From Bugulina stolonifera (taxonomy: Eukaryota > Bryozoa > Gymnolaemata > Cheilostomatida > Bugulidae), in assembly GCA_935421135.1 (NCBI GenBank), contig OW285188.1, positions 4,640,733 through 4,704,732 on the forward strand: DNA of 64,000 nucleotides, read 5' to 3'. The translations under genes and the position numbers were made by a program. How positions within the stretch are numbered: the stretch's first letter is position 1; each line of letters begins with the position of its first letter. Below, piece by piece: positions 48,057-61,279 of the stretch. Under the pieces are notes generated by a model. The model was not told the DNA's origin. It searched no databases and was given only the letters and a program-made list of their open reading frames with translations.

Positions 48057-48389
48057 TCAGTTTAGAGAATTATTTCTAAGTGACATGATTGACAATTCAG
48101 TACCAATAGTGATTACTGAAGGAAGAGTTGTCCTCTCTCTACTAGTACTAGTGATCAATACGTTGTGTAACTGCTGACCCTGAGCCAGGTAAGGGTTTCC
48201 TGCTTTCCAGTACTGATGATTTGCTGGAAAACATGGAATGCCGAATTTAGATACATACCGAAAATTGGAACCTTCATGTACATTGTATGACAGGAGACTG
48301 TCTATAGGCAGTGAATAAAATAAATCATCTACATAATTTACATAACTAATAACCATCTTATCGTTTTTAATACTTTTATTCCGCAACAT
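48057..48389 (-). CDS. Possible small protein, 110 residues, unrecognised
   Basis: A single open frame from ATG 48389 to TGA, with balanced codon use and ordinary composition (SYVNYVDDLFYSLPIDSLL; FGIPCFPANHQYWKAG). Stops occur in frame just upstream, so no longer frame exists. There is no signal peptide or known motif. It lies about 670 bp downstream of the WDR82 stop on the same strand and could be a separate gene or a chance frame in its 3' region. Confidence 0.3.
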   Translation of the reverse strand: MLRNKSIKNDKMVISYVNYVDDLFYSLPIDSLLSYNVHEGSNFRYVSKFGIPCFPANHQYWKAGNPYLAQGQQLHNVLITSTSRERTTLPSVITIGTELSIMSLRNNSLN

Positions 48390-49058
48390 TAGGTTGAATC
48401 TCGGTTGTCAAGATACATAATATCATCTATCTGCAATCTTCACTAGTAAACAGAACTTGAAAATCTGAAGCAGTACTATAATAATAGTTTACCACCAATA
48501 TTACAATAATATGTACAGAACCATTTATGAAATATACATGTATTACATTACAAGATGTTGAATAGTCTGATTCCCAGAACATTTATGACTACAGTATCCT
48601 ATGGTATCACATGTAATTAGCTCACAGAGACCTATATTTGGTCAGGTAAACAAACAGATGTGCACTGCGACTGTAAACTATAGTAACTATTAATAATACT
48701 ACACTAGTGGTGGAAAATATGGCGATACTAAACTATTACTATATGTACAGCAAGTCCCAAAGGTATAGTAGATGCACATTTATAATTAATTATGGAGACG
48801 TGTAACAATTGGGACACAGTGTCATTCTACAAGTTAATGTACATAATTCTTATGTACATTTATACATTATATTATAATATGTAACTACCACATAATAATA
48901 TCTACTATGTATTAACAGTAAGTCTCTGCCTGTATTTTAGTGCAGCACACATTGAGATAGACTCTAAATCTTCTCTCCCCCTCCATAAGTTGCAGACAGC
49001 CGCCCGTAACTGTGTATAATATACGGATGGTACCCGACTATATCCAGTGGAGTTATCT
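48390..49058. other. 3' flank of WDR82, no gene recognised
   Basis: AT-rich sequence expected to contain the WDR82 3' UTR and polyadenylation site. No repeats stand out. Confidence 0.4.
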
Positions 49059-52000
49059 TCACATATCATCTAAATTGGGCAGCCAGAAAGCCTATAAAAC
49101 CAAACAGCAGCAGTAGAATACACATCTACTCTTTTTACGCACAGTAATGCAGTGTACATGAGGTAGTGATAGTTAGTATAACAGTGTACACCCTCAAGTA
49201 GAATGGGATCGTTAGTCAGACCTTAGCAGTACTACTGCAATGTGAACATTCAAGTCAGGTAAAGTTAAACTCGCCACTAAGAACGCATGCATTGTAACAA
49301 ATCACAGGGCAGTGTAGTAGGTAGAAACCCCTAGAGTACTAAAACATCAATACACTTTCAACTAAGAAGCTATTCAACATTAATCTAGCATACAAGTTAC
49401 AGAAATATATTAATATGGCATAATTATACATGTCCATTTCATAGGTAGACTGATAGATGTATTAGTAGGAGTACTGTTCAGTGCACACACTGCTGGCACT
49501 AGTAAACACAACTTTGTAAATTAAATCTACATTCTGATTGCAACAGGAATTAGTTATTTTCACTGCCCACCTCTACTATAACTTAACATGAGAGTTGTAA
49601 CTATAGAAAATTGAAAATGAAATAAAAATATTGTACTTTTCATTAAAAACAAACAGTGTTAAAACAGTAACAACTGTACTTGGCATGAATGTCAGTATGC
49701 CAGTAATTGTACTGCTCTCTAAAACTATAAATATGTAGAGGACAGACTATACATTGTATGTTTAATGTAGCCTGAGAATCTTGGTCAGGTGTGCAGTAGG
49801 CCCAATGGGAGTTGTCAGTCATAATCTTGGTTTACAACAAAGGTGACCAATGAGAATGCAGAACACAGCAGACTGACCAGCAGACTGACCAGCAGACTGA
49901 CCAGTAGAAACACAAAATAAATCAACGGCACAAGCAACTTTCCTAGGAGGTGGTTTATGATGTCACATCCTCTGGTTGGTCACATCTCACACGGAACTAG
50001 AGAACTCAGACTAGGGTGAAATAAATAGACTAGGTACTAACCATGTGAGTGCAGGCACTGGCTACCATCATGTACTTAGGGTTGAACTGCATACACTGTA
50101 TAGGTGCAGTATGGTCACTGGTTAATGCACACACCTTGGCTCCAGTCTCTGTGTTCCATACGTGTACCTTACCATCTGTGGAGCCTGATAAATACATATA
50201 CAGTATACGGTACAGGCTTGTATACCCTTCAACACTATACTATACATTACACGAGTGTTGCTATACATTCAGCTACGTCTGTGATATACAGTTGTTAGCA
50301 GCATAAAAGTTGATTTGTCTGTGGATCTGGGGCTAGCCTTCAAGATATATGGCCATTTAGCCAACTACTTTATCACATCACACAAATTCAAAGTCTAACA
50401 ACCAGTTAATAAAAATTAGATAACCCCAGGATCATGAATTGAGGTTGTCTGCCCCTGTCACGGAGAGGTTTGTCCCCTAGTTGTAAGTTGTCTACCCGAG
50501 TATAAGACATAAGCAAGGATATTTCCAGTGACCACTGACTGTCCAATGAGTGCACACTATTAAGGTGCAAACACACGAGAGTGTTTTGGGGCGATCGTTT
50601 TCTGAGCAAGCGTCAACCGCTATGCCCTTGATAAACACACGGGGCGAACGAAGAGCACGGCGATTCAACCACTAGCCAATGACATGTCGGTATGTATTCA
50701 CTCCACAATAACCCACGTGTTTATGTTTACTAACTCTGTTTAGCAGCCAATCAGCGTCAAGCGAATGGTCTCAATACCTCGGCTGGCTGAGCTCGAGCGT
50801 TGGCACTCTGGCGATTCGCGAGCGTCAAATTTGCCCCAAAACGCTCCCGTGTGTTTGCACCTTTAGTGGGATGAGTCATTCAATGAGCGCACACTACTAA
50901 TGAGACGAGTCATCGTATTGGAATCGCCTTGCCTTCAGTCTGAGGTAGATGATTCCAAAAATCAAAAATAACTTAATTGCTATGTAGCTGTTGACTATAT
51001 CACGCCTTATCCAGGTTTGAAAACTTCACTTCAAATTTTATCAGCACATGTCCAAACAAAACATTCTTACTGTAAATTGGGGGCACAATTCTAAATTGAC
51101 AAATAATGGCGAGGCATGCAATTACATGTACAAAGTGGAGGTTCGGGAATGTTACTACTATGGTCTACTTACCACACAGGACAAACTGTGAGTCTGGTGT
51201 AAATGAAGCCTCCAGAGCAATACCCTTGTTGTTTGTGAATCCCTGAAACGTACAAACAGGTACATAATCTAATATACAGCAATCACTACTGACATACATG
51301 TATGCATGCTGCACATAACATTTCCCCACAATCCAAATTTTACATTCTTTATTGTAGTTCAAGGGGAGACAACTTTCAACTCCAATGAAATTGATGATTC
51401 TCCCACTATTTACATGTATCTAGAGAGAATATGTTACATATCACACTGTAAGTGACAAGCTGGGGGTATACCCTGGAAAGGTAGAACACTGCCAGCACTA
51501 ACCATAAACGTCTGTAGAGGACCTCCTTGGAAAGCATCAACTAAGCGTAACGTCTGCCCGTTGGTGGAGAGAAGGATAAGTTTACCATCTGGACTGAATT
51601 TGAGGGACGTCCAATCACAGTCCCTGTCTGCTTGCAGTTTAAAAGTGGCGAAGGGACCCTACAATGAATCACAGTTCATTACTTTGTTATGGGGAGTTCT
51701 ATTTCATAGCATGTGTACCTCATTGATAGCTAGCCCGATTCTTACAGTCATGTACATTATGAGAGTACATTCAGTGGCTGCCCAGTGTCCAGTTAACTAC
51801 CATCAAGGTCAACAAGCTAGTAAACTCTAATGCTACATTTACACTGAGAGATAATTAGTCTCAGGGTAAACACAGAATCTCCAGAATTTAACACTCATCT
51901 GGAGTTCAGTGGGCTAGATTTAAAGTGTATAGAAACCACCAAAAATAAATCTAGCAGCTAAATGTAAGAAAATGTGTATTATTTGGAGCACTCAATCCAG

Positions 52001-54331
52001 TGTTTGACCAGTTTCACTGACCTACAAAAATAAGTCTGGAGTTATCCCACCTTACCCAGCAAAGCAAATAGATTACCTTATCAAAGGATCTGAGATCGTA
52101 GAGCTTAACTTGTTCAGAGTTGATTCCAGCAGCAAATATTAATCCTTCAGGGTCAAACCCAGCCACGGGTCTACCAGGTAAATGCATCAGACCCTGCAAT
52201 GTATTACAGTTAGAGTAGTCTATACATTCCAGGATATAACAACTCCCACATATGTGCATACACAAACACATCTGCTTACTTTGGATTTATAGTGATGTTA
52301 TCTTACAGCTGTACAACCAAGGAAGTAGAAGTTGATAATCTATATATAGGTATGCAGGTAGATAAGGTATAAGTGGCATTCAAACCACCCACTAATAGCT
52401 GATTGGACAAAAATGTACTCAATCAAAATCCAACTATTTTGTGACACAGTTGAGCTGCTGGGTACAGTCTGTCTATTGGGGTCTGAATTAAAGTGAAAAC
52501 TCACAGACCTACCAGCATTATTAATTAGACAATATTTTCCAGCATGCTGGCTCACTGTTGCTACAAGATCTAATGATACAATGTTTCAATATGCCTAACT
52601 GATTCACCCAAATATAGCACCACCTTGTAGTACGATTATCATTAGTACAGTATAACACATCAGTAGGTAAAAAGTGTGTATAGACTGCTTACATGACAGT
52701 TTGGTGAGCGGAGATCCCATAGTCTGATAGTTTTATCCAGGGAGCCAGATATAAATGTGTCATCAATAGGGGACATACACAGGGAGACAACTCTGTATAA
52801 ACAACAATACACATACAAGTGACTGTTCACTGTAGTTGTGCAGGTATAGCCTATATACATGTATATAAATGTTTGTACACTGCTTGTTCCCAGCTAAAGT
52901 GCTCAATGTTTAAAACAGAGCAATGTAATGTTTGATAGAATCTTAGTATGTTATGCATTTTATTTACTATTAGTAAAGACAGTCTTTTATCTGATGAATG
53001 TTGTATTTTTACATTTCCAGTGATTTTTACATTCACTGTACAATATTTTATCTAGCTCCATAATAGAATATGAAAATAAGATTCTATCAACCATTACATG
53101 CAAGTATATTATCCAACCTGACTGCTGTAAACCTGAAATCACAATCAATTTACTAGGTTTGGGATAAAACCATTCGAGAAGCAGCTGCAAACTAAGGCAC
53201 TATGAGAGGTAGAGGAAGGAGCAAGCAGTAAAACAATGAACTACATGTACTACTGGATTATGGGTAAATAATTATACTGTTGGATTGTGGGTATACAATC
53301 TACTTACTTTTTGGTGTGTCCAGGGAAATAGCGGATATATTTATTATCATGTAAAGAGAGATATCTCAGTGTATCTACAACATAAGAGATTGGAATGTAT
53401 AATAAATAAGACAATATCATCTAAACAATTGGTACGTGTAGTTTCTATTCTATCTGATGATTCATTAACTCCTTTCATATCATCCGACAGACAGTTTTAC
53501 AAACTGACGTAGTGCGTGCTATTTAGCCTGTGCCAGAATGTATATTTCACACTCTGTATAATTAACGCTCCTAGTAAAATCTCAATTAGTTGCTATAATA
53601 AATACATGTTCACATTTTATCATCTGCAAGCGAAAACAGTATATTCACAAGCTAAACCTGGTTACTGTACACACTGTCGGTACACATGTAGTCATAATCA
53701 CTTACCATCGACTTTGGTAGAGCTATGAATTGCTGTATTTTGAGCATGTGTATAATTAATTAATCCAACTCCGTACTTCTTACTGTTCAGGTTCTTCTTT
53801 GGTCTGGAAGGTAGAAACAAGATATTAATGTATGCCAAACCAGGCAGACTATAATGATGATAATAGTTTATGGTGCTAATAGCTAGGTCATGGAACATGT
53901 CCTTCTATTGAGAATACATCACAGAAACACAGTTGTACACAGCATATAGGTACCAAGTACATGTTGCAAGTAATGCAGTCTCAATATGCCAAATATTACA
54001 ATGGATACATGTACATGTATTCCATACTTACTTACACACTTACTACTTACACATATTACATACTTAGACTTACTACTTACACATATTACATACTTACACT
54101 TAATACTTACACATATTACATACTTACACTTACTACTAACACATAGGCCTACATTGCACTACATACTTACGTTCCATTTTGACAGTCGTATATTACTATC
54201 TGATCATCATCACTGCTAGATATAAGAGTGTCACCTTGAGGTGAGAAGTTGATACTATTGATAACATCTTGGTTCTCTCTGAATACCTTTGCAGTCTTAA
54301 ACGTTTTAATCACTTGATCCGTTAATTTCAT
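49059..54331 (-). CDS. WDR82: WD repeat protein 82 (COMPASS and PP1-PTW subunit)
   Basis: Nine exons in transcript order: 54331-54171, 53803-53706, 53374-53308, 52792-52693, 52193-52077, 51658-51503, 51242-51173, 50184-50042 and 49091-49059. All phases agree and give 314 residues, against 313 in human. The start [11 protein letters not shown], then [99 protein letters not shown] and the end AFWLPNLDD follow vertebrate WDR82 almost residue for residue. It is a seven-bladed WD40 propeller that recruits SET1 H3K4 methyltransferase to Ser5-phosphorylated RNA polymerase II and is part of the PNUTS-PP1 complex. The last exon encodes only ten residues. An intron contains MITE B copy 2. Confidence 0.98.
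50560..50865. mobile_element. MITE family B, copy 2
   Basis: About 306 bp, with inverted ends TTAAGGTGCAAACACACG and GTGTGTTTGCACCTTTA. The arms continue into GTTTTGGGGCGATCG and its mirror TTTGCCCCAAAACGC. The interior matches copy 1 (GAGCAAGCGTCAACCGC; CAGCCAATCA). It lies in the intron between WDR82 exons 7 and 8 (50185-51172). Flanking TA dinucleotides suggest a short target duplication. Confidence 0.85.
54028..54147. repeat. Tandem repeat, 30 bp unit, 4 copies
   Basis: The unit is TACTTACACTTACTACTTAC plus ACATATTACA, ending 24 bp before WDR82 exon 1's donor site on the minus strand, so it lies at the 5' end of intron 1. Confidence 0.85.
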
Positions 54332-54477
54332 TTTTACTTCTAAAAAGTTTAGCGCATAAATAGTATTTAAAGTTGATGTACAATAATGGTACAACTGGCA
54401 GGCTCTACGACTCATTCAGATGACTCTAATAAAATGGTTCAGGCATTGCAATAAATGAAAGTAAGCGTATATGAAAA

Positions 54478-57104
54478 GGGCCATTCCATGGGGACTGATC
54501 AAATTTGCGTGCTGGCCCGACTCAGATTCTTTTGAAAATTTACAGGTTGAAAGAGCACCCTTGAATTAGTAGGAAACCACCAATTTTTTTTCTATTTGAG
54601 CCCTGTGGTTCCGGCAGCAGCTCGTTGAAAAGTGGGAAAATGTGGTGGGGACAACTCCAAATTGAATTTTTTGAAATTCCTAAACATTCAAATTACTACT
54701 GTGGCCACTGTATGATACTTAGAGCTGTAATTTTTGTTACATAGATACTTTTATATATGTGCTTCAGCTCCATTATTTATTCAAGCCTGTATGGTCAACA
54801 TATTGAGGGTCAGAGGTCACCGAAAACACCTCTCGGAGCTAGTTTGACCAAAATTCACTGAAAATCGACCAAATAGACACTGCTGGATCTGATGAAAAAA
54901 AGATTGATATACAATAACTAAGTATTGAGGATGCTCAATACAAGGATAAATGAATTTTTGAGAATAAAAAACACTCTCCAAAATGAACTGTATGGCGACA
55001 GCGGCTCAAATTCAACATGGCCGTCGTCCGAGTTGGCGTTTTGGGGTGTTATTCAAGGCTAAATCTACTAAACTTAGTAGTGAAAATTAATGGTGAAAAT
55101 GTTGCTATATACACAATTCACACCTGTAGAGTCCATTTCTGCAATAAAAACTTTGTCTTTTTGGGTCTATAAGGCTGAATTCTCAGATTCAAATTTTACA
55201 TACATTCGCTATAATATTGTGACTATATCACCAATGCAGTTAATTGGCTATGGCCATAAAGGCCAATCAAGACTTAATTTAAGGTGCAGTTTGGGGCTAG
55301 GCCTGGCTATGCAACCTACTTTGTGAAGAAAAATGGGTGAAATCCGCTTTACTAGCCTAAACATGCAGTTTTGTTAACATTGCCATTACTCTTCCCTTCA
55401 CACGTTTGTTAAATGAGGCAGAATAGCTAAGCTATGCAGTGTTTCCAGGTCAGACTTAACCAAGTATTGTTTAATGAAAAGGAAGGGGAAGAAGATGGAG
55501 TTCAATAGAACTAAGGCTTCTTTAATCAGTGGGTGAGGTTGTTTTAGCTCGGGATTTTTTTATGGTCACCATTAGTTATCAGATTTTAATCAAAAATATA
55601 CATGGAAAATTATAACCACAGCCCACAAACAATAGTTTTGACAAACTTACATACATGTATATATACATGTACATGTATTTAGCTTACAATTAAACCAGTC
55701 TTTACTAATTAGCTTCAAAAATATTTTTTGTTCATGATATGTGAATAGTTCCTTTTCCGGTGTATAAGTGTTGTACAGTATTTATTAGAAGAGATTGAAT
55801 TTCAGCAGTCTATAGTATAACAATTATTATGCCCAGGTCAATATGGTTGTCTGCACTTAGAAAGGTGAGATCTGCTCTTCTTTTATTCACTGAGCGTAAT
55901 TTTTTTCAGATAAGTGGTTTTGTCTTTCGAAGGGTCAAAACTATCTTGATTGAAAATCGAGTTGTCGGTATAAGGACCGGTAAATTTGGCGAGGTGATGC
56001 TAGCAAGTACATTAAACATTATTACCTTTGGAAACAAGCGAACACTTGTAATATAATTTCAACTTGCTAGGTACAACTAAAACTAAGTCTCACAAAACCA
56101 TATTCATATTTTTGATCACTCTGTTGATTAAAAGTTAATGCATGTCGCACCACTTACCTTAGTTGTGGTCATTTATATAGGACCAAAAAGATATTTTTGG
56201 AGCTAATTAGCAAACACCGGTTAAATTGTCAGCTACATGTAAATATATACAAAAATTGTTAAAAGTTATTGTTCGAGGGCTGTGGCTATAGTTATGCATG
56301 TACATATATTTGAGTAGAATTTGATAACTAATGGTGACCCCAAAATTTGTCTTGAACTAGTTTAAATAACCTTTAACTCCTCAGCCTCACCCACTGATTA
56401 AAGATGCCTTAGTTCTATGGAACATCACTTTCTTCACCTTCTTTTTCATTAAACAATACTTGGTATAACACACACCTTGAAATGCTGCTTAGATTAGCTA
56501 TCTTACCTCATTTAACAAACGTGTGAAAGGACGAGTCATGGTAAAGTTACCAAAACTGCATGTTTGCGCTATTAAAAAGGATTTCACCCATTTTTCTTCA
56601 CAAATAAGGTTATATAACCAGGCCAAGTCGCAAATTGTACCTCAAATTAAGTCTTGACTGATTTCTATGGCCATAGCCAAGTAACTGCATGGCCATGTAG
56701 TCACTATATTATAGCAAATATATGTAAAATTTGGGTCAAACTAGCTCCGAGAGGTGTTTCGGTGACCTCTGACCCTCAATATGTTGACCATACAGGCTTG
56801 AATAAATAATGGAGCTGAAGCACATATATAAAAGTATCTATGTAACAAAAATTACAGCTCTAAGTATCATACAGTGGCCACAGTAGTAATTTGAATGTTT
56901 AGGAATTTCAAAAAATTCAATTTGGAGTTGTCCCCACCACATTTTCCCACTTTTCAACGAGCTGCTGCCGGAACCACAGGGCTTAAATAGAAAAAAAATT
57001 GGTGGTTTCCCACTAATTCAAGGGTGCTCTTTCAACCTGTAAATTTTCAAAAGAATCTGAGTCGGGCCAGCACGCAAATTTGATCAGTCCCCATGGAATG
57101 GCCC
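54478..57104. mobile_element. 2.6 kb foldback-type transposon with very long inverted repeats
   Basis: The ends are GGGCCATTCCATGGGGACTG and its mirror. The outer arms (54478-54870 and about 56735-57104) are near-identical. Weaker inverted similarity continues inward to about 55625 and 56270, for example TTTCACCCATTTTTCTTCAC against its mirror near 55325, and the GTTATC/GATAAC blocks around 55575 and 56325. Only roughly 600 bp in the middle is unpaired. Flanking AAAA on both sides could be a short target duplication. A 75-codon frame in the centre (55829-56056) has no transposase motif. The left edge is 147 bp upstream of the WDR82 ATG. Confidence 0.88.
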
Positions 57105-58570
57105 AAAAGGCAAACACGATGTCGGCAATCCGACTAGACTGTATTGGGCGTATAACTATTTCATAACAATTAGATTATGTAGTGGAGGTAACAGAGTCCA
57201 CAAACACTCCACGGATAATCGTTGGTAACATGACTTTTCACAACTGATTTGTAGTAATTTTTCATATGGCTGTGAAAATTAATTTTTGGGGAAAGCTAGG
57301 AATTCTCCCGAGAAGTCCCACATTTAAGAATAAATAGTAGTGTATAAACCAAAAATTGATCCAAATCTAACAAAAGGCTGAAAAACTTTTCCAGACATGA
57401 GTCACTTTGAGCTATTCCAAGAGGTATGCTAGTGCAGGGACCGATGGTATTGTCTGCTACAAACTGCTACTAAAAACTGGACTAGAGAACCCATTTAGCG
57501 CTGTTATATAGCAATATAGAAAGGTTTTTCAATGCAGGTCCTTTTTCTATTAGCCCTTCTACACACTTTATAACACGATTTCATTCAATACCATATCCAG
57601 TGGGTTATGGTTCAATATGAATAACGGATGGAAAAGCGACACAATGGCAGCAGAAGTCATGGTTTATAGCAAAATTCTCACTCACATACATGCAGCAGAT
57701 TTGTACCTAGGAATCACATCTTCAAGGCATGTCAAACATTCATCCTAGATACACATGTACCTGTACAAATCAGGGCTTTGGTAAATAAAAGTTGGCCGAG
57801 TCATCTAGATCACGATTACATTATTCGACTTTTTGGAGGCTATCATTACAGATAGGCCTGGCACGTTGTATTTAATGCAATATACGTGAGTAAAGCTACA
57901 TCTTAGCAAGTTCATTGTTCCATTGATAACCTTATAGAAAAAACGGTTGGGTCTGTCCATAAATAAATGAAAATTGTTACCAATATTAAGAATGAGATTT
58001 TCTCATGTTATTTTTCAAAAGCTGGTAGAGAATGATTAGCCTATATTTTTTACGTGTTGAAAGTTCAAAACGTAAAAAAATATAGTTTACAGCTATATTT
58101 CTTAGAGAGCTCATAATGTCGAAGGGTCGCAACAGTGGCAATAGATTGTTGCACCAGTGACGCAAATTGAAGCTCCTAAAATCAAACTACATCAGGAAAT
58201 CGTTTAGATTTTTGGTCCCTAATGTTCTCAACATGCCTTTAGAGAAAAAAGTGAGAAATATTACAAATAATAGAATTTTCAAAAACGGGAAAACGTAAGC
58301 GGTGTAGGCCTAAGCAAATTTATTATCCCATACACGCATTTAATATATCCCTTATCAGAGTATTTTAAGCTCTATCTGCATATTTTGCTTAATAAGTATG
58401 GACTATTTTCAAAAAGTGTCTACAAGCAGCCTACAAATCTTCTTTAAAGATTGCAACAGTGATTATGTATGGTATTAGAGAACTCGTGCACTATTTTTAT
58501 GAACACCTTGAATGTCTATTTGGCCTCTCATGCATGGATTTTGCTTGACGTCAGAGCACTGCTCCTGCAC
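57105..58570. other. Intergenic, no gene recognised
   Basis: AT-rich single-copy-looking sequence. I saw no exon-like frames, tandem repeats or inverted repeats worth calling. Confidence 0.5.
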
Positions 58571-58595
58571 GGGGGGGGGGGGGGGGGGGGGGGGG
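58571..58595. repeat. Homopolymer of 25 G
   Basis: Uninterrupted G tract next to a LINE remnant; its true length may be an assembly estimate. A shorter G tract occurs near 2396. Confidence 0.9.
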
Positions 58596-58599
58596 CTTA

Positions 58600-59040
58600 G
58601 CACTTCAACCTCCAGATGGGTTTACCACAGTCCCTATTGGTACAATTTTATCAATCCACCACCATTAATTTTTAGCAGGTTTGTTTTGTTGTGATTGACC
58701 TTATTAAATGCCTCAGTCTCCTCTCCTTTGTTGAGATTGGTAGTAATAATGAAAAATCAGTGCGATCAGTTATTTTTCAAGGTTATGGCTACAACAAAAT
58801 CTATTTTGGTTAGAGTGGAAGGTGTTCTTTTCTTCCTAAATTGACATAAGATAAGGTCGTTAGTAAGAATGTGTTCTATGATCGTACCGGTGATGCATAT
58901 AAGGCTCACAGGACGGCAGTTTGCTGCTGCTGATTCCCCTCCCTTCTTAAAAATGGGGCACACAGACGCCTTCTGCCAGTCATATTTAAGTAGGCTTACA
59001 GTATTATTGCATAGGCCTGCTAGTGCCCATGTTAAACATC
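58600..59040 (-). pseudogene. Non-LTR retrotransposon reverse transcriptase remnant
   Basis: On the minus strand the translation reads VCPIFKKG, CRPVSLICITGTIIEHIL and then, after frame disruptions, RKKRTPSTLT. That is the PIFKKG...N-RPVSL...EHI block common to LINE reverse transcriptases of the Jockey/CR1 group. Further on, AFNKVNHNK-like sequence corresponds to the AFDKV-H motif, the conserved Asp being changed or lost through frame shifts. The copy is short, interrupted and not functional. Confidence 0.75.
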
Positions 59041-61279
59041 AATACTAGTATCAAAACATTCAAGTATGCTTATAAAAATTAAAACAATAATAGATAATGT
59101 TTTTATTTTAATTATTATTTATATCAATTATTGTTTTATAATTATTTACTATATAAAATAATAATAGTATAAATACAAAATAATATAATTGTAAATGCAC
59201 TGTTACACTAATGAGGCACTCTACTTACGGCGCCGATGGTCAAGAGTGTCCTACCTCATCAGAGGTAAATCAGAGGTATTCTAATCTCTTGATAGGCCTA
59301 GAGACACGTAGGGTGTATAATGGCTGCTAGTTATGACTGTGCATAAATAACCCTTACAAAGAATGATTGGGTAGTGGCATGCTGTTTGATTACCCCATGC
59401 CTGGTGTTATGTTTGTTTGTTGGTTTTTAATGTAGTTTTCGATGTGTAGGTCTATGTTAATGTTTAACATTTATGTAAATGTTCCCATTTTATGTCTTCT
59501 AGTAGGCCTACTACTTGTATTTCATTTTGTCAACTGTAGTTTCTAAGCCTAAGAGTCGATTGTTAGGTGGTTCGATACACTATCATCTCTCTCCAAGCTT
59601 GAAATCTATCGAGTGGCCCTCTGTACTCGCTCCAGCAGTTTTGGTACTTTGACATTATATTATGATTATAATTTATATTACAATATAATATTATATAATA
59701 ATTAATAATAAATAATTATAATAATTAATATATATTTAGTTATAATTATATAGGCCTATTCATAATAAACAAAATATAAAATAAATATTAATATTAAATA
59801 TAAATAAATTATAAAATATTTAGTAACAATTACAATAAGAATAATTATAATTATATTATAATAATAATGATAATCTATTACTAACTATCTTACTTACTAC
59901 AACCATAATAATAATAATGAATAAAGACTAAAGAGAGGATTAAAGATGGGCCAACACGTTTGCTAACGACTTATGGTTTATTTCAAAGAGGCATTTCTGG
60001 TCTAATTGATTATCACCGTCTAAAATCGATTTGATCAAACTAAACTCAAATATTTCATTGTATCAGTCAGTCAGTGGTGTAGGAAAAATCTACATGACTG
60101 TAATCACAATAATAGCATTGTCAATGATAATAATAGTGTGAACATCTCATTGAAAAAGCTAGTAAACTCATCTCATTTTTATTGACGTCTTCATCATTAA
60201 CGCCTGTGACCTGGCAATCGCACGCCTAAGTAAAAACATCAAATGCATTGTGGGCCGGTGGTTGGCGGCATGAGTACTTCCTGTTCCTGAACTCAGTTCA
60301 AAGCAGAGAATCATTAATCATGGCTTACACTCGAGGCACATTGTATAGCTACTGTTAGTGGCATTGGCAGAGTGATATTTTCAAATTAGCCTACCTTTTG
60401 TGATTAATCAATACTATCTTGGTTCAGCTAGTATTGACTGTTCTTGTTGAATGTTTCGCAGCAAGTTAGTTTTAATATTTCTTATTTATTTATAGTTTAT
60501 TAAATAAAACTTGAGTAAAAGTTTAAATTAACTTTAAATTTAAATTATTTTTATTTAATTTTCGACTTTTTACGTTTCAAGATCAAGTTAAAGTTAAAGG
60601 GTTTGGTTTCGGTTTATAATTACTGTTTAATATTAAAATTTTGTTTTCAACCTGTCAATTTGCTACAGATGTTCACTACTGAATCACAATGATTGTCATT
60701 GTGTTGTCTGAAGCTTTGGCTACTCCTAGCTGTTTCTGTAACAGAGAGTTGACATTCACATTTGATTTCTGTTGGCTTACCAATTATATTTTTATTTATA
60801 TAATATTAACCATTAATAGGCTACTATATTCAATATATATTGTAATTGTTACTATTATTATACTTAAAATAATTATTATATAAATTTGTATAATTATTAT
60901 TATATTAAGTATAATAATAATAATTGTTGTATAGCCTATAAATAAAAAAATGAGATAAGCATAAGCGCAACTTTACTTTTCTTTTGGACCACCAAACCAT
61001 TTTAATGGAGGATAAATAATAATAACAACTCGCTGTAAAATAAATTAGGTATTAATTCTAGTACGGGACCTACTTATATTAGCCCATGAATATTAGGGCC
61101 AATCTTATAGATTAAATGTCAATATCACTCGTAGGCCTATATCTACATATGTCAGGCTACATGCGAAATTATGATTAGGCCTATTCTAGTAATAGTGATT
61201 TCAATTGTGCAGTTGGCATGGGCTTATCACAAATTGTATTTGGCAGACCTACATTAAGCCTAATAATAAGCCTAAAAGT
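59041..61279. other. AT-rich intergenic region
   Basis: Several stretches (59090-59190, 59650-59900, 60780-60950) are almost pure A/T with (TAA/TTA)-type simple sequence that can form local palindromes. The block 60180-60340 has higher GC content and a short frame beginning MSTSCS, and could hold an upstream non-coding exon of the Csk-like gene, but nothing proves this. Confidence 0.4.

Noticed and set aside
38660..49580. A large hAT element bounded by AGAGGTGGGCAG near 38665 and its mirror near 49563
   Set aside because: About 10.9 kb apart and spanning host genes. Only about a dozen bases match and flanking duplications are absent.
55829..56056. Transposase fragment in the centre of the palindromic element
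   Set aside because: No catalytic or DNA-binding motif; 75 codons can occur by chance.
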